This document shows, piece after piece, positions 10,684-21,549 of a DNA stretch of 64,000 nt; position 1 is the stretch's first letter; every line of letters starts with the position of its first letter. The notes beneath the pieces were generated by a model, which was not told the DNA's origin, made no database searches, and saw only the letters and a program-made list of their open reading frames with translations. This DNA comes from Melieria omissa (lineage: Eukaryota > Arthropoda > Insecta > Diptera > Ulidiidae): the NCBI GenBank assembly GCA_963971225.1, contig OZ020270.1, forward strand, positions 66,532,932 through 66,596,931. The letters run 5' to 3'. The translations under genes were made by a program, and so were the position numbers.

Positions 10684-11344
10684 TCCTGGGGCCGGATGCA
10701 CTCGTGCATTGATGAGACCCCCCGGAGCTCCAGTAGGGTTTGGATGGATCCGGCTCGAAGGACCAATTTACGCGTCACGATGAGGTCCGTGTCGCGCACC
10801 AAATAACGTAGGCGGAGGGGTTTTTTTATAAACGTTATAAACCTTTATTGTAATTCAAGTTTTGTTAAGATTTTGTGGTTTTTTTGTATTTCGTTACAAT
10901 GGTGTTTGATGTAAGTTTGTACAATGTATATAAAGTGTGTGTGGTTCTTATTGTTTGCTGTGCAATGTGGTGACAAATGTTCAATGTTTAATAATATGTG
11001 ACTTGTAGTATGTGTATATGTTGAGGTGGTCGCGGATCGCGTGGTGTCGTCGCCGATGTTCCGAAGATGAGTGATCTTGCCGTCAGCCGCGCAAACACCG
11101 CTTAGGACAGCGGGGGATGCCGTCGGTCAGTACATAGATGGGTATATAGGGTAAGTATATAAAGAGGATAGCGGAAACGTACAAATGGGAAATATACAAG
11201 GAGAAGGTAGGTATATAGGAATACGGTAAGTAAACGGTGTTGGAGGGGATATGTACGACATATTTACTATCGTTTTAGGTGGTGCGCGGTGACGGCAAGC
11301 AACGACGTGAACATCCTGGGGCCGGATGCACTCGTGCATTTAAA
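10684..11344 (-). repeat. Internal LTR-like block with a second tRNA-Tyr primer-site sequence
   Basis: On the minus strand a purine run (GAGGGGGG) is followed at about 11344 by TGTTTTAAATGCACGAG, then about 580 bp containing AATAAA near its end. ATCCGGCTCGAAGGACCA follows on the plus strand at 10748-10765, an 18-base exact copy of the primer-site sequence beside the 5' LTR. A 64-bp stretch with a second G-run (CCGGGGGG) and another ATGCACGAGTGCATCCGGCC motif then joins the real 3' LTR. The motif GGGGCCGGATGCACTCGTGCAT occurs twice (10689 and 11317). This looks like the LTR plus leader start of a related element embedded in the 3' region. Confidence 0.6.
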
Positions 11345-11383
11345 ACACCCCCCTCAACGCCGTCAGGGAGTCGATGGCCTGTG

Positions 11384-11935
11384 TTAGAAGCGCCTGGGCC
11401 TTGCGTCCTCGCAGTTGGCTAGTGGTGATGCCCTGGCGGCGCGGCTCATTGGTGGAAGCTGGGCGTGCCTGACTGGCCCGAGCCGATGTCGTTGAACAGA
11501 CTGCTCCCCGACGGGTGTGCGACGGATGCGCACGACGAGAGGAGGGGGGCGTGGATGTTGGCGCGATGGATGCGCTGAAGTGCGGGGGTCTCGACGTCGG
11601 CAGCGGTGTTGGCCTTGCGTCCGGTTGACAGGCTGCTTCGTCGCTCGGGCACCTCGTTTTCGCCCGGAAGAGGCCATCCGTTGCAGGGTATCAACGGGAT
11701 GCAGCAATGTATGATGCGCCAACCCGCACTTCTTGCAACTGTTCGGCGAGTCGCACATCCCCGTGTCGTGGGACCGGGCCAAACAGTTGCGACAGTATCC
11801 GTGCGCGTGCACGACATCGTCGCGTTGGCCGGGGTTCATACCCAAGAACCCGCGGCAGAATCTCAATGGATGAGGGCGGTGGCACAGCTGACACTTGTGC
11901 ATGTCGTCCATGGGGGAGCTGTGGAGAGAGAACAA
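11384..11935 (-). CDS. BEL-type gag zinc-knuckle ORF, standalone
   Basis: A 183-residue frame. From about residue 15 it has CQLCHRPHPLRFCRGF, then HGYCRNCLARSH, CDSPNSCKKCGLAHHTLLH: the paired CCHC-like knuckles that BEL gag proteins use for RNA binding. The rest is Arg/Pro-rich and low-complexity. It shares the knuckle layout with the gag-pol protein ([13 protein letters not shown]...) but is clearly a different lineage. It sits after pol and before the internal LTR-like block, an unusual place. It may be captured from another BEL family; whether it is expressed is unknown. Confidence 0.65.
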   Translation of the reverse strand: MFSLHSSPMDDMHKCQLCHRPHPLRFCRGFLGMNPGQRDDVVHAHGYCRNCLARSHDTGMCDSPNSCKKCGLAHHTLLHPVDTLQRMASSGRKRGARATKQPVNRTQGQHRCRRRDPRTSAHPSRQHPRPPPLVVRIRRTPVGEQSVQRHRLGPVRHAQLPPMSRAARASPLANCEDARPRRF

Positions 11936-12029
11936 AGGGACCGGACTTTAGTGTCTTATATTGAAAGGGGGCAGCGATGCCCGTAAATAATTATAAAGGA
12001 ATTTATAATAAAGAAAAAAAAGGGGGGTT

Positions 12030-12595
12030 CTACGCGGTGGGTAGAACGCATAATTTCACAATCGGGCGTGTGAGTATGCCAGATTGTGCGCGGACATCGG
12101 CCACTCGGACGTGGCCATCGGGTCCTCGATGTAGGGCGATGATCCGTCCTAATCTCCATTCGGTGGGGGGCAGCAGCTCGTCCTTGATGACGACTAACTG
12201 GTCCAGTGCTATCTCCTGTTGGGGATGGCGCCACTTGTGCCTCTTGTGGAGCTCATGGAGATACTCAGCTTTCCATCTCCGGCTGAACTCATGGTGAAGA
12301 GCTTTCAGCTTCTCCCATCGGTTGATCAAGGATAGATCCTCCGAGTTGGGTTCGGGAGGTGACAGGAGCGGGGCGCCTCGCAGGAAGTGACCTGGAGTAA
12401 GCGCCAAGAGATCAGATGGATCTTGTGAGAGAGGTGACAATGGTCGGGAATTCAATACGGCCTCAATTCGAGCAAGAAGGGTTGTGAACTCTTCGAAGTT
12501 AAATTTGTGGTGGCCGGCAGTCTTCTTGAGATGAGTTTTGAAACTTTTGACTGCAGATTCCCACAACCCGCCCATGTGAGGTGCACTGGGGGGAT
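12030..12595 (-). CDS. BEL integrase C-terminal part and DUF5641-type tail (after frameshift)
   Basis: Continues the pol frame after a shift at the G-run 12588-12593. [15 protein letters not shown] holds the third catalytic acid (Glu) of the DDE integrase. It is followed by [21 protein letters not shown], then [30 protein letters not shown] and VRVADVR, the C-terminal domain typical of BEL/Pao pol. The longer frame reaching 12803 upstream is an out-of-phase extension. Confidence 0.85.
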
Positions 12596-15500
12596 GAAAA
12601 CCCAATCGACTCCTTGAGTGGAATAGTTCTTCAGGATGTCGTGGGATACCTCTTTTGAGAATTTGAGGAACTCTCGGCTCATGGCTCTGTGGGCGCCAAC
12701 GAAGGTGGTGCCATTGTCCGACATGATTTTGCGGGGGAGTCCTCGCCTGCCAACGAATCTGGCAAAAGCAGCACGGAATGCCTCGGTGGTGGGGGCAGAA
12801 CACAATTCCAAGTGAATGGCCTTGGTTGAGAAGCAGACAAACACCGCGACATAACCTTTGAGGAAGGTTGCCGTTCGGAGCTGAGATGCCTTAATTTGAA
12901 ATGGGCCCGCAAAATCAACACCTGTCGTCGAGAATGGGATTGACAGGGTACAGCGCTCTGGCGGAAGAGCTGCCATTATTTGTGATCGGACCTTTTGTCT
13001 CTGAACCGTGCAGACCTTGCATAGGCGAATGCATTTCTTGATCTGAGGCTTTAGACGGGGAATGTAAAACTCTTGACGAGCCATTCTGAACATGAGCCGA
13101 AGTTCTGCGTGTAAGAGAAGAGTGTGGAGGAACTCAAGATACAACTTGCAGAACCGAGATGCCTCTGGTAGGATTATCGGATGGCGCTCATTGTAACTAA
13201 GCGCCGCCTGGGCCAATCTACCATCAACTCGCATCAAGCCGTCCTTATCGAGGAACGGATTGAGAGTCAAAATCGTGCTTTTTCGGGGAAGAGGGGTCTT
13301 GTTGGACAGCGCGGTAAGTTCGGGGTGGTGGAACCGTGTCTGGGCTAACGAGAGGAGTCTCGTCTTGATAAACTGAATCTCATTCTGGGAAACGAATGGA
13401 TTCAAGTTGAGAGGAGATGTGTTCCTCTTGGCGAGTCCGTTATGGACAAAACGGAACGCATATGCAAGGACACGTAGCGCGCGAGAATAGGAGGAGAACC
13501 GATCGAGGATGTCTGATGGTTCCTCCAGCGCGAGATGAACTTCGACCTTCCGCTGCTCAGGTGGAGCAACATTGAAGGGAGTTGATTTGGGCCAGGCTTC
13601 TTCAGGTGACTGAAGCCATTTGGGGCCATTCCACCACAGCGGGTTTGCTGCAAGTTCTTGGGGTTTGCACCCGCGAGTGCCCAAGTCGGCGGGATTGTCA
13701 CGGCTTATGACGTGACGCCAAGTGGCATTGCCGACATTTTTTAGAATCTGGGCTGTTCGGTTGGCTACATACGTCTTCCAAGTGCTTGGAGGTTTTTCTA
13801 GCCAGGCGAGAACTATTTGTGAATCCGACCAGAAGAAGGTGTCTTCGGGGTTCACATCGAGATTTTCCGTGAGGCATTTGGATAATTGAGAAAGTAAAAC
13901 GGCGCCGCACAATTCTAAGCGCGGCAGGCTAACCGTCTGCAGAGGTGCAACTTTACCCTTTGCCACGAGCAGGTGACACGAGATATTGCCATCGCTGTCA
14001 GTGGCGCGCAAATAAAGAGTTGCGCAATATGCCTTTTCTGAAGCATCGCAAAATCCGTGAAGTTGGATTCGCTTCAGTGGGGAGAATTGTACCCATCGGG
14101 GGATCTCGATCTCGCTGATGGACGACAAATTCTTGACGAATTGATTCCATTTTATGAGTGAACCGGGCTTTACGCATTCATCCCATTCCGTGCCCTCCAA
14201 CCAAAGCTCTTGCAGGAGTAACTTGGCTTGAGTTATAATGGGCGAGAGCCATCCTGCCGGGTCAAAAAGTTTTGCGACCGCAGAGAGAATCTGTCGCTTC
14301 GTGGCAGAACTCGTTTCGGAGATGGGAACGATCGAATACGAGAATGTATCCGACAAAGCGTTCCATCTCATGCCAAGTGTTTTGGTAGAGCTGGCACTTT
14401 CGAACTTGAGAAAGTCTGAGTCGAGAAGTGCCGAGGTGGGAATATTCTCCAGGATCCTCGGATGATTAGATGTAATCTTCCTAAGAGGAAATCCTGCGGA
14501 TTTGAGGGCACCGATCACTTGTGTCAGTGAGTCGACTGCTTCAGAAATGGAATGCGCGCCGGACAAAATGTCATCAACGTAAGTCTCCTTGAGAAGGACT
14601 GTTTCCGCTAACGGGAATTTGTCCTTTGAATCTTCAGCCAGTTGTCGAAGTGTTCGAATGGCTAAGAAAGGAGCACAATTCACACCAAACGTCACTGTCT
14701 TGAGCCTAAAGTCTCGAATGGGGGAATTTCGAGACTCGCGAAAGAGGATTCGTTGAAACTCTTGATCGTCTTGGTGGACAAGAATCTGCCTATACATCTT
14801 TTCCACATCTCCATTGAATACAAATTGGTACAGCCGCCATCTTAAAATGAGGGTCATTAGATCGGGCTGTAAAGTGGGACCAATATGGAGGATATCATTG
14901 AGGGAATATCCAGAGCCGGTCGTTCTAGACGCGTTGAAGACAACGCGGACCTTGGAAGTGGTCTTTTCCGGCTTTATTACAGCATGGTGAGGCAAATAAA
15001 ATGAAAAGTATTTGCCATCAGAGATGATTTCGTTGGACTGAGTTGGCTCCATATGATTGAGAGTGAGATACTCTTTGAGGACCTCATCATATGTGGCTTG
15101 GAGATCGCCTTTCTTTGCCAAAGTCCTTTCCATGCTGAGATATTGAGAGAAGGCTGTGGTACGGGATTGACCTAGAACCAGTTGGCTGGGAAAACTAGCC
15201 TTGAAGGGGAGTCGGACGACGTATCTACCATCTGACCGCCGGGATGTGGTCTTTTGATAGAGGTCTTCGCAAAACCGATCCTCTTCGGAAATTGGAGAAG
15301 GCTGTGGAATTTCCTCTTGTTCCCAAAAGCGTTTGAGCTGGGAACTTAGGAGCTCATTGGAAACTTCTTCCACTTGTGTCGAGAATGTTGACACCTTCTG
15401 GGGGAGTGGCCCACTTATAATCCAACCGAATATGGTGTTTTGGGCAAGGAGGCTGCCACACATGTTCCGGTGGATTCCATCGAGAAGGATTTGAGGAAGT

Positions 15501-17503
15501 AAATCGCTTCCGATGACCATGTCGATTTGGGCCTGTCTGAAGCAGTTTGGATCTGCTAGGTCCAACATGGCAACGTGTTTCCACTCCTTTAGGCCCACAT
15601 TGAAAGTGGGCAGAAGCTTGGTCAACTGTGGGAGTACAATTGCCTGTGTGGTAAGTTTCGTGCCAGTTCGAGTTGCGACTAGCGTTATGTTGCAGATCTG
15701 GTTGGAGTTTTGGATGGTCTTTCCACCCATTCCAGATATTTCGATCTGAGTCCTCTGCGTAGGGATCCTCAGTCGATTATGCACTTTGGACGATATAAAT
15801 GTCCGTTGCGAACCTTGATCGATAAGGGCTCGAACCTTATGATATTCGCCGAGATGCTCTAAAGAAACAAGAGCAGTGGGGAGAAGTGTTTTCTCTTCGA
15901 CCGTAGTGCTAAGAGACTGCACTGGCCGATTTTTTGATGTTCGTGATGAACGTGACTGCTCATCAGAACTTGACTCATCCCGTGAACTCCGGGCCGTTCT
16001 TACGGGGGACTTTCGCGTCTGTGGACTGTGAGGTTGGGTCGTGGAGACCTGAGCAACTACATTTCGTTGCCGAGGCGGGTTGTTGTCAGCTGGAATGTGA
16101 AGCAGCGAATGGTGCTTTCTCTGACAGTGAGAGCAAGTGAATTGACTCGTACAGTCCCGCTTCAAGTGAGTGTATGACAGGCAGTTTTCACACAAGTTGT
16201 GTGTTCGTACTGCCTTCACTCGGTCTCGAACAGACATTTTTTTGAAGGTGGCGCAGAATTTGAGCGCGTGAGGAGCGCCGCAAATCGGACATGAAAAAGT
16301 CCGCTCACCTTCCACCAAAAAGTTCTGTGTTCTGTTGAGACCCCGGTTTGGAAGCAACCCGGACTTGATCGGTTTAACGGTGTTGAGCCGTTCCACGACC
16401 TCATACCTTCTGGTAAGGAAGTCATCCATTTGTTCCCAAGTGGGGAGATCTTTACGGGAACTGAGGGATTGTTCCCATAGCGATAAAGTCTCCTCTGGAA
16501 GCTTTGTGGAGCAAATGTACACCAGAATTGGGTCCCAACTCTCTGTCGAGACGCCTTGAGATGCTAAGACGGATAGAGAGTTGTTGATTGTCGATTGGAG
16601 CCTTTGGAGTGCTTCACTATTTTCAGTAGCTACCTGAGGGAGGCTCAAGAGCGTTTTGACTTGTTTGTCAACTAGAATGCGCCGATTTTCGAATCGTGAT
16701 TTCAGCGCATTCCATGCCAGTTCAAAATTAGCATCGCTTAATGCGTACTGCTTCACAATCGCGCCAGCTTTTCCGGCTGTCTTGTATCTGAGGTGATACA
16801 GTTTCTGGGCAGAGGTGAGTTTAGGGTGGTTTATGTAAACCGCCGTAAACATGTCGCGGAAGGACGGCCACTCTTCGTACCCACCGGAGAAAATTTCTGT
16901 GTCGCATGGTGGCACATTCAGGCAAATAGAATTATTTGCCTGCTCAGATGCTGAATTTGCTGAACTTTCAGCTGGACGTGTTGTTTCAGCGGGGGGAGGT
17001 TGCTGAACGTCCATAAGATCTGAGATCTGGGCGATTGTATTATATGCTCGATCTCGGCATAGCTCCAACTTCTTTCGAGCAAGAAGCTTGAAGTCGCTTG
17101 GCAGGTCGTCATCAGGAGTGATACCGACTTTCCTGTATGCTGCCTTCACGTCTTCATAATAGCCGTTCAAGTCGGCTTGAGCTGCCTTGAGCATGGGCAC
17201 AGTGAAGTCTTCGATTGCACGCGAGGAGAATTGTGTGCAGAAGTGGACTAGATTGTCCGCTTCGAAAATGAAGGCACTCATGGAGGGATCATGAGCCACT
17301 TCCTTTTGAGATTTTCGAATCTCGACTGTTTGTGCCCTGGTGGTGCGTTTTTGGGGGATTGCACCCAATAGGTCGGAATTAAGGCTCTCCGTCTCGGTGT
17401 CAGGCGTCCGAACGAATTTCGCAGACGGCTCTGACGGTACCGAGAGGGGATCCGACTCAGCTTTATTGCTGGTGGATCTGTCGGGCGACCTGTTTACTGG
17501 CAT
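12452..17503 (-). CDS. BEL/Pao gag-pol polyprotein (gag, protease, RT, RNase H, integrase N-part)
   Basis: A 1683-residue frame. Domains by approximate residue: DUF1759-type gag 75-360 ([22 protein letters not shown]); zinc knuckles 400-470; aspartic protease about 560 ([13 protein letters not shown]); RT with YVDDILSGA near 973; A17/RNase H region; H2C2 integrase finger (HAELRL...CIRLCKVC) about 1475; integrase core with VDFAGPF (first Asp, about 1528) and MSDNGTTF (second Asp, about 1595). It leaves the true frame at the G-run 12588-12593 and ends in out-of-frame residues, so the catalytic Glu is encoded only in the next frame. Single-polyprotein layout is normal for BEL. No env is seen. 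Confidence 0.92.
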   Translation of the reverse strand: MPVNRSPDRSTSNKAESDPLSVPSEPSAKFVRTPDTETESLNSDLLGAIPQKRTTRAQTVEIRKSQKEVAHDPSMSAFIFEADNLVHFCTQFSSRAIEDFTVPMLKAAQADLNGYYEDVKAAYRKVGITPDDDLPSDFKLLARKKLELCRDRAYNTIAQISDLMDVQQPPPAETTRPAESSANSASEQANNSICLNVPPCDTEIFSGGYEEWPSFRDMFTAVYINHPKLTSAQKLYHLRYKTAGKAGAIVKQYALSDANFELAWNALKSRFENRRILVDKQVKTLLSLPQVATENSEALQRLQSTINNSLSVLASQGVSTESWDPILVYICSTKLPEETLSLWEQSLSSRKDLPTWEQMDDFLTRRYEVVERLNTVKPIKSGLLPNRGLNRTQNFLVEGERTFSCPICGAPHALKFCATFKKMSVRDRVKAVRTHNLCENCLSYTHLKRDCTSQFTCSHCQRKHHSLLHIPADNNPPRQRNVVAQVSTTQPHSPQTRKSPVRTARSSRDESSSDEQSRSSRTSKNRPVQSLSTTVEEKTLLPTALVSLEHLGEYHKVRALIDQGSQRTFISSKVHNRLRIPTQRTQIEISGMGGKTIQNSNQICNITLVATRTGTKLTTQAIVLPQLTKLLPTFNVGLKEWKHVAMLDLADPNCFRQAQIDMVIGSDLLPQILLDGIHRNMCGSLLAQNTIFGWIISGPLPQKVSTFSTQVEEVSNELLSSQLKRFWEQEEIPQPSPISEEDRFCEDLYQKTTSRRSDGRYVVRLPFKASFPSQLVLGQSRTTAFSQYLSMERTLAKKGDLQATYDEVLKEYLTLNHMEPTQSNEIISDGKYFSFYLPHHAVIKPEKTTSKVRVVFNASRTTGSGYSLNDILHIGPTLQPDLMTLILRWRLYQFVFNGDVEKMYRQILVHQDDQEFQRILFRESRNSPIRDFRLKTVTFGVNCAPFLAIRTLRQLAEDSKDKFPLAETVLLKETYVDDILSGAHSISEAVDSLTQVIGALKSAGFPLRKITSNHPRILENIPTSALLDSDFLKFESASSTKTLGMRWNALSDTFSYSIVPISETSSATKRQILSAVAKLFDPAGWLSPIITQAKLLLQELWLEGTEWDECVKPGSLIKWNQFVKNLSSISEIEIPRWVQFSPLKRIQLHGFCDASEKAYCATLYLRATDSDGNISCHLLVAKGKVAPLQTVSLPRLELCGAVLLSQLSKCLTENLDVNPEDTFFWSDSQIVLAWLEKPPSTWKTYVANRTAQILKNVGNATWRHVISRDNPADLGTRGCKPQELAANPLWWNGPKWLQSPEEAWPKSTPFNVAPPEQRKVEVHLALEEPSDILDRFSSYSRALRVLAYAFRFVHNGLAKRNTSPLNLNPFVSQNEIQFIKTRLLSLAQTRFHHPELTALSNKTPLPRKSTILTLNPFLDKDGLMRVDGRLAQAALSYNERHPIILPEASRFCKLYLEFLHTLLLHAELRLMFRMARQEFYIPRLKPQIKKCIRLCKVCTVQRQKVRSQIMAALPPERCTLSIPFSTTGVDFAGPFQIKASQLRTATFLKGYVAVFVCFSTKAIHLELCSAPTTEAFRAAFARFVGRRGLPRKIMSDNGTTFVGAHRAMSREFLKFSKEVSHDILKNYSTQGVDWVFIPPVHLTWAGCGNLQSKVSKLISRRLPATTNLTSKSSQPFLLELRPY

Positions 17504-17827
17504 GTCGTTTTTTAGTGATAAAGATAAACGATAGTTAGCAGTCCACGAAAGATAAGCACGTAGATAACGTGAGAAGCGAAATTTTCCGAACGAGATGTAC
17601 GATCACGCGAGTTTGTCCAACAAGATAAGTTAATTTTCAGAAATGGAAAAAAGCACAAAGGAAAACCCAAGGTTGTGGTAGAATTCCACAATAGAATAAA
17701 CCAAAAAACGGATGTTTTTCCTCCTTGTGTACCACCGCACGGAATGGATGTGCACACAAATCGGCAATAAATAAGAAACCACAGTCGATATTTGCGATAT
17801 TTGCGAAAATTTGTTTCTTTATTAATT
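17504..17827. other. Spacer between the two gag genes
   Basis: AT-rich. On the minus strand it follows the stop of gag copy 1 and precedes the gag-pol ATG. No domain is recognised. Confidence 0.5.
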
Positions 17828-18979
17828 TTATTTAATTTTTATTTTTATTTGGTTGAGAAATACTCGTACTGCCTTTACTCGATCATAAACAGATAGCTTT
17901 TTGAACTTCGAGCATAGTTTGAGCGCATGAGCCGCGCTGCAAACCGGACAGAGGAAAGTCCGTCTGCTCTCAGCTATATTTTGAGGTCTGTTATGATCCC
18001 GGTTGTGAGAAAACACGGACTTGGTCGGCCTCATAAGGTTTAATCTTTCCACGACCTCATATCTGCTGGTCAAGAAAGTGTTCATTTGCTCCCAGGTTGG
18101 AAGATTCTTCCGGGAACTAAGGGACTGTTCCCACAGGGATAAAGTCTCTTCCGGGAGTTTTGTTGAACAAATATAGACCAGGATCGGGTCCCAATCCTCT
18201 GTCGAGACGTCTTGAGAAGATAAGACGGACAGAGAATTGTTTATTGCATTTTGAATGCTTTGCAACGCTTCACTGTCTTCATCAGCTACTTGAGGGAGGC
18301 TCAAGAGCGTGTTGACCTGTTTATCAACCAGAATGCGCCGATTTTCGAATCGGGACTTCAGCGCACTCCATGCCAATTCGAAATTAGAATCACTCAATGG
18401 ATACTGCCTAACGATGGCGCCAGCCTTTCCGGTTGTTTTATATCGGAGGTGATATAACTTTTGGGCAGAGGTGAGTTTCGGGTGGTTAATATAAACCGCC
18501 GAAAACATGTCGCGGAAGGACGGCCACTCTTCATACCCGCCGGAGAAAATTTCGGTGTCGCAAGGAGGGACATTCAGACAAATAGCATTAGTTGCCAGTT
18601 CTGTTGCAGAAGGGAAGGGGATTTCTGCTGGACGAGTGGTTTCAGCGAGAGGAGGTTGCTGAGCGTCCATGAGGTCCGAAATCTGGGCCATGGTGTCATA
18701 TACTCGTTCTCGGCATAGTTCCATTTTGGAGCGAGCGATCAATTTGAAAGTTTTAGGCAGGTCGTCATCAGGGGTGATGCCGACTTGCGAAAAAGCTGCC
18801 TTTAGATCCGCATAGTAGCCATTGAGATCGGCTAAATACGCTTTGAGGATTGCGGGCGTTAACTCTTCGATAGGGGCAGAAGAGAATTTCGAACAAAAGT
18901 GGACCAAATTGTCCGCTTCGAAATTAAAAATGCTCATGGAGGGAATATGAGACTTTTCGAATGATTTTTGAATTGGCAT
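17828..18979 (-). CDS. Second BEL gag (DUF1759), truncated in the zinc knuckle
   Basis: A 383-residue frame parallel to the N-terminal third of gag-pol: [53 protein letters not shown] and [18 protein letters not shown] are shared or nearly so, with substitutions throughout. It enters the first knuckle (CPVCSAAHALKLC) and then runs out in a short K/I-rich tail, so it lacks the other knuckles and all of pol. It lies between the primer site and gag-pol, where it would be translated first from the genomic RNA. It could act as a structural gag, with the downstream copy supplying gag-pol. The divergence shows the duplication predates this insertion. Confidence 0.85.
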   Translation of the reverse strand: MPIQKSFEKSHIPSMSIFNFEADNLVHFCSKFSSAPIEELTPAILKAYLADLNGYYADLKAAFSQVGITPDDDLPKTFKLIARSKMELCRERVYDTMAQISDLMDAQQPPLAETTRPAEIPFPSATELATNAICLNVPPCDTEIFSGGYEEWPSFRDMFSAVYINHPKLTSAQKLYHLRYKTTGKAGAIVRQYPLSDSNFELAWSALKSRFENRRILVDKQVNTLLSLPQVADEDSEALQSIQNAINNSLSVLSSQDVSTEDWDPILVYICSTKLPEETLSLWEQSLSSRKNLPTWEQMNTFLTSRYEVVERLNLMRPTKSVFSHNRDHNRPQNIAESRRTFLCPVCSAAHALKLCSKFKKLSVYDRVKAVRVFLNQIKIKIK

Positions 18980-20040
18980 GTCGAAATACAGAATAATTTA
19001 ATAGTGGGTAAAAAAATAAATCGATGGTTGGTAGATACAGGAGGCAAGAGTCGAGAAATAGCACCACCAGAATTCGAAAGATATTCGAATTGTCAACAAA
19101 TGTTGCACAAAACCGACTAGAAATGTCGCAAACTGGAGCGCATTCACGAAAAATGCAAGCAATTTTTCGAAGTGTATCACCTCAGAGGGGTTTTGAGGGA
19201 ACACACGATAAATTTTATGATGGGAAAACAAGCTGACGATTATTGAGGAAAAAAATCTAAATTGCGTTGTTGCCCAGGAAAACGAAGAAATTTCTCCAAA
19301 GGAATTGGAAACAACAAGCATATAATTATTTTTCTTAAAGGCGTTAAGAAAATACAATTTACAGGTGAACTTATTCCACAACTTATTTTGTTCACTCCAG
19401 TGTACTACATAAAGAGTTTCATGTAGTGCCACTGTAAGTATGTGGAACTGCACTGAGAGGTCAGCGACACTATTTACATATGTACATATGGGAAAATGTA
19501 CATATGCAAGGTGTGTTCCGACTACCAGTGCGACTATGACCGAGCTGGTTGGTCCTGTATATAGGTGATATACAGTGTAGGGATCCAACCGCTCGTTATA
19601 AAAAATGAAACAAATCAACTTACAGCCGGTATTGTCAAGGGGACAGACAATACTTAAAGTCGGGTGCTCCCACGTAGCGCTCGCTGCTGCCGGGTATGCC
19701 GCTACTCCCACGCTGCTGACCGCTGCTCTGTTGTTCTCCCTGTGGTTGTTGTTGCTCGTATTTTCGTTGTACACTGTGCTCCTTATGTGGTTGTTATTGG
19801 TGATCGTGCGAATTATTTGTGCGTTTAAAATTGTTAGTACTTTTCGTTTGCGCGTTTGGGACTGCGTGTTATTGTAATTTTTGTTTTCTTATGATTGTAT
19901 TTTTAATTGTTTTTCACGGTGCGATGTATTGTTGTTTTGTTTATGCACTTGCACTGATTGTTTTCACTAGTTTGCGTTTGCTGTCACTTTTTCCACACAA
20001 TGTCTTCACTTTTTATTGTTTAATTTGGTGCCAATGTAGT
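18980..20040 (-). other. BEL 5' leader
   Basis: About 1.06 kb between primer site and gag 1. A 258-residue frame (18998-19774) is open but hydrophobic, of biased composition and without recognisable domains; I treat it as fortuitous. A TACATATGTACATATG run lies near 19470-19505. Confidence 0.5.
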
Positions 20041-20058
20041 ATCCGGCTCGAAGGACCA
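20041..20058 (-). promoter_or_regulatory. Primer-binding site, tRNA-Tyr type
   Basis: On the minus strand TGGTCCTTCGAGCCGGAT follows the 5' LTR with no spacer. It is complementary to a tRNA 3' end ATCCGGCTCGAAGGA-CCA, which fits insect tRNA-Tyr (acceptor strand starting CCTTCGA) as I recall it. It primes minus-strand DNA synthesis. Confidence 0.85.
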
Positions 20059-20397
20059 TGAATAAACTCAGTAGAGCTATGTCCACGCAAACGTGGTGAA
20101 ATTAAACGCAGTAAATGTTTTGTGTCGGTTTTGTTTGTGTAATGTTTTATTAAATCTTGAATGTTTGTTGGTATATATATATATGTGGAAGTTAGGTTTT
20201 ATGGGGGTCGGGGTTCGATGATGTTAAGTCGCCGGAGTTCGTACCTCGAGTGGCTGCCGGCCGCGCAAGCTCCCTTCGGGATGGCCAGGGTTGCCATCCG
20301 TACATATAAGCACATAAATGGACAAACACAATACAATATTATTGACAATATCAATTTCTAAGAGTTGCGTGGCGGGCAGTGTTTAGCGATCTAAACA
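20059..20397 (-). repeat. BEL 5' LTR
   Basis: 339 bp, apparently identical to 10345-10683; flanked at 20398-20402 by the TSD CATGT. Confidence 0.95.
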
Positions 20398-21046
20398 CAT
20401 GTGTTAAGGTGTTCTTTGAAGAAACGTGATTTAATAGACATATTGATTTCGAACTACCTGGAAATATTCTAGACCTTGACCCAACAATGGGTTAAGGTAT
20501 ATTTACGGAGAGACTCCGAAACAAACAACACGAACCGATGGACCTACTGACTGAAATATGAACAACTGAACAACTGAAATAAATACAATTAGACACGTGT
20601 TTCTCATTATTTTTAAAATCAAAATCTAACTGGATCAACGACGGGTTAAAAGTATGTATGGAGAAACACATTTTTTTGGGTCTTTTGAAAGTACTCTTAG
20701 TGAGAAATAGTTTGACACGTGTTTTTCCCTCTTTTAAAAATCAAAATCTAACGGGGTAACAATGTGTATAGAGAATCAAGATTTATTGGGCGTTCTGACT
20801 TCAAACTTATCAAAAGCACTTCAATCGGGAAATAATAAAAACGTGTTTTTAATTTTTTTGATAATCGAAATCTACCATGGTAAGCCAATGGTTAAGAATT
20901 TGTTTGGCGTAAATGTGAAATGTCGCAATCAAAGATAGTTAGACAGGTTTTGTTTTAATAAAAATCTGATGGGCTCAACAATGGGTTAAGAATTCGTATC
21001 GGGGGAAACAGGAAAGCCTGCGTGCAAAGCCGCAGGGCCCAGCTAG

Positions 21047-21320
21047 TAAAGAAATAAATAATAAGACAAGTATTTTGTCATGAGAAAAATGTTATTACGG
21101 CATGCCTACGTTTAAAAATAGTTTAAATATTCTACACCTGAATGGTTCAGTGGCGAATGATGTGACCATAAACTTACAATATTAGATTTTCTTATTATAG
21201 TTCTTTTAAACAGGCATTATATGTGGCCCGTAAGAAGTGTTCCAAAGAATGGGACGGAAAATTATTACGGGCTAATAAAAACGTTTTCTTTTCTTTCCAA
21301 TTTCCCTTTTTAATTGTCTT
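21047..21320. other. AT-rich interval, nothing recognised
   Basis: Between the Helitron end and the 3' tail of the I-type LINE. No gene is seen. Confidence 0.4.
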
Positions 21321-21549
21321 TGTTGATTACTTATTTATTTATTTATTTAATACAATTACAATATAAACTTAATTATACTGTAATTGGAATTGTAAACTTT
21401 GGCATCTGAAGCCTTATGCTTAGTTATTCTAAATGTATTGGTTATATGTTGATTATTTGCGTTTTGATTTTAGTTTTTTAATTAACTTATAAACTGTATG
21501 TACATGTGTGGGATATCTTATATATCTAGGTATTGAAATTTACATAGTT

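Larger units (their letters stand above)
10345..20397 (-). mobile_element. BEL/Pao LTR retrotransposon, 10.05 kb
   Basis: The two 339-bp LTRs (TGTTTAG...TTATTCA on the minus strand) appear identical base for base by eye. A 5-bp TSD CATGT lies at 10340-10344 and 20398-20402. Minus-strand order: 5' LTR, tRNA-Tyr-type primer site, leader, gag copy 1, gag-pol, integrase tail after a frameshift, a separate zinc-knuckle ORF, an internal LTR-like block, 3' LTR. Identical LTRs imply very recent insertion. At 10 kb it is larger than a usual 6-9-kb BEL because of the extra modules. Confidence 0.95.
9086..21046 (+). mobile_element. Helitron-like element 2, split by a BEL retrotransposon
   Basis: Begins TCTTATATATAAAAAACTTAA directly after the CTAG of element 1, with no spacer, and ends CCTGCG-TGCAAAGC-CGCAGGGCCCAGCTAG at 21046 followed by T. 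Its two parts are 9086-10344 and 20403-21046. The break lies in GGGGCAAAGCATGT/CATGTGTTAAGG, which is continuous in element 1 (8384-8405). Net length without the insertion is about 1.9 kb; it is non-autonomous. Confidence 0.8.

Noticed and set aside
11446..11986. Overlapping frames on both strands over the BEL knuckle ORF
   Set aside because: Only the frame 11384-11935 has the zinc-knuckle pattern; the others are shadows in GC-rich sequence.
18998..19774. 258-codon minus-strand frame in the BEL leader
   Set aside because: Hydrophobic, biased composition, no domain, no similarity to gag or env that I can see; position is the untranslated leader.
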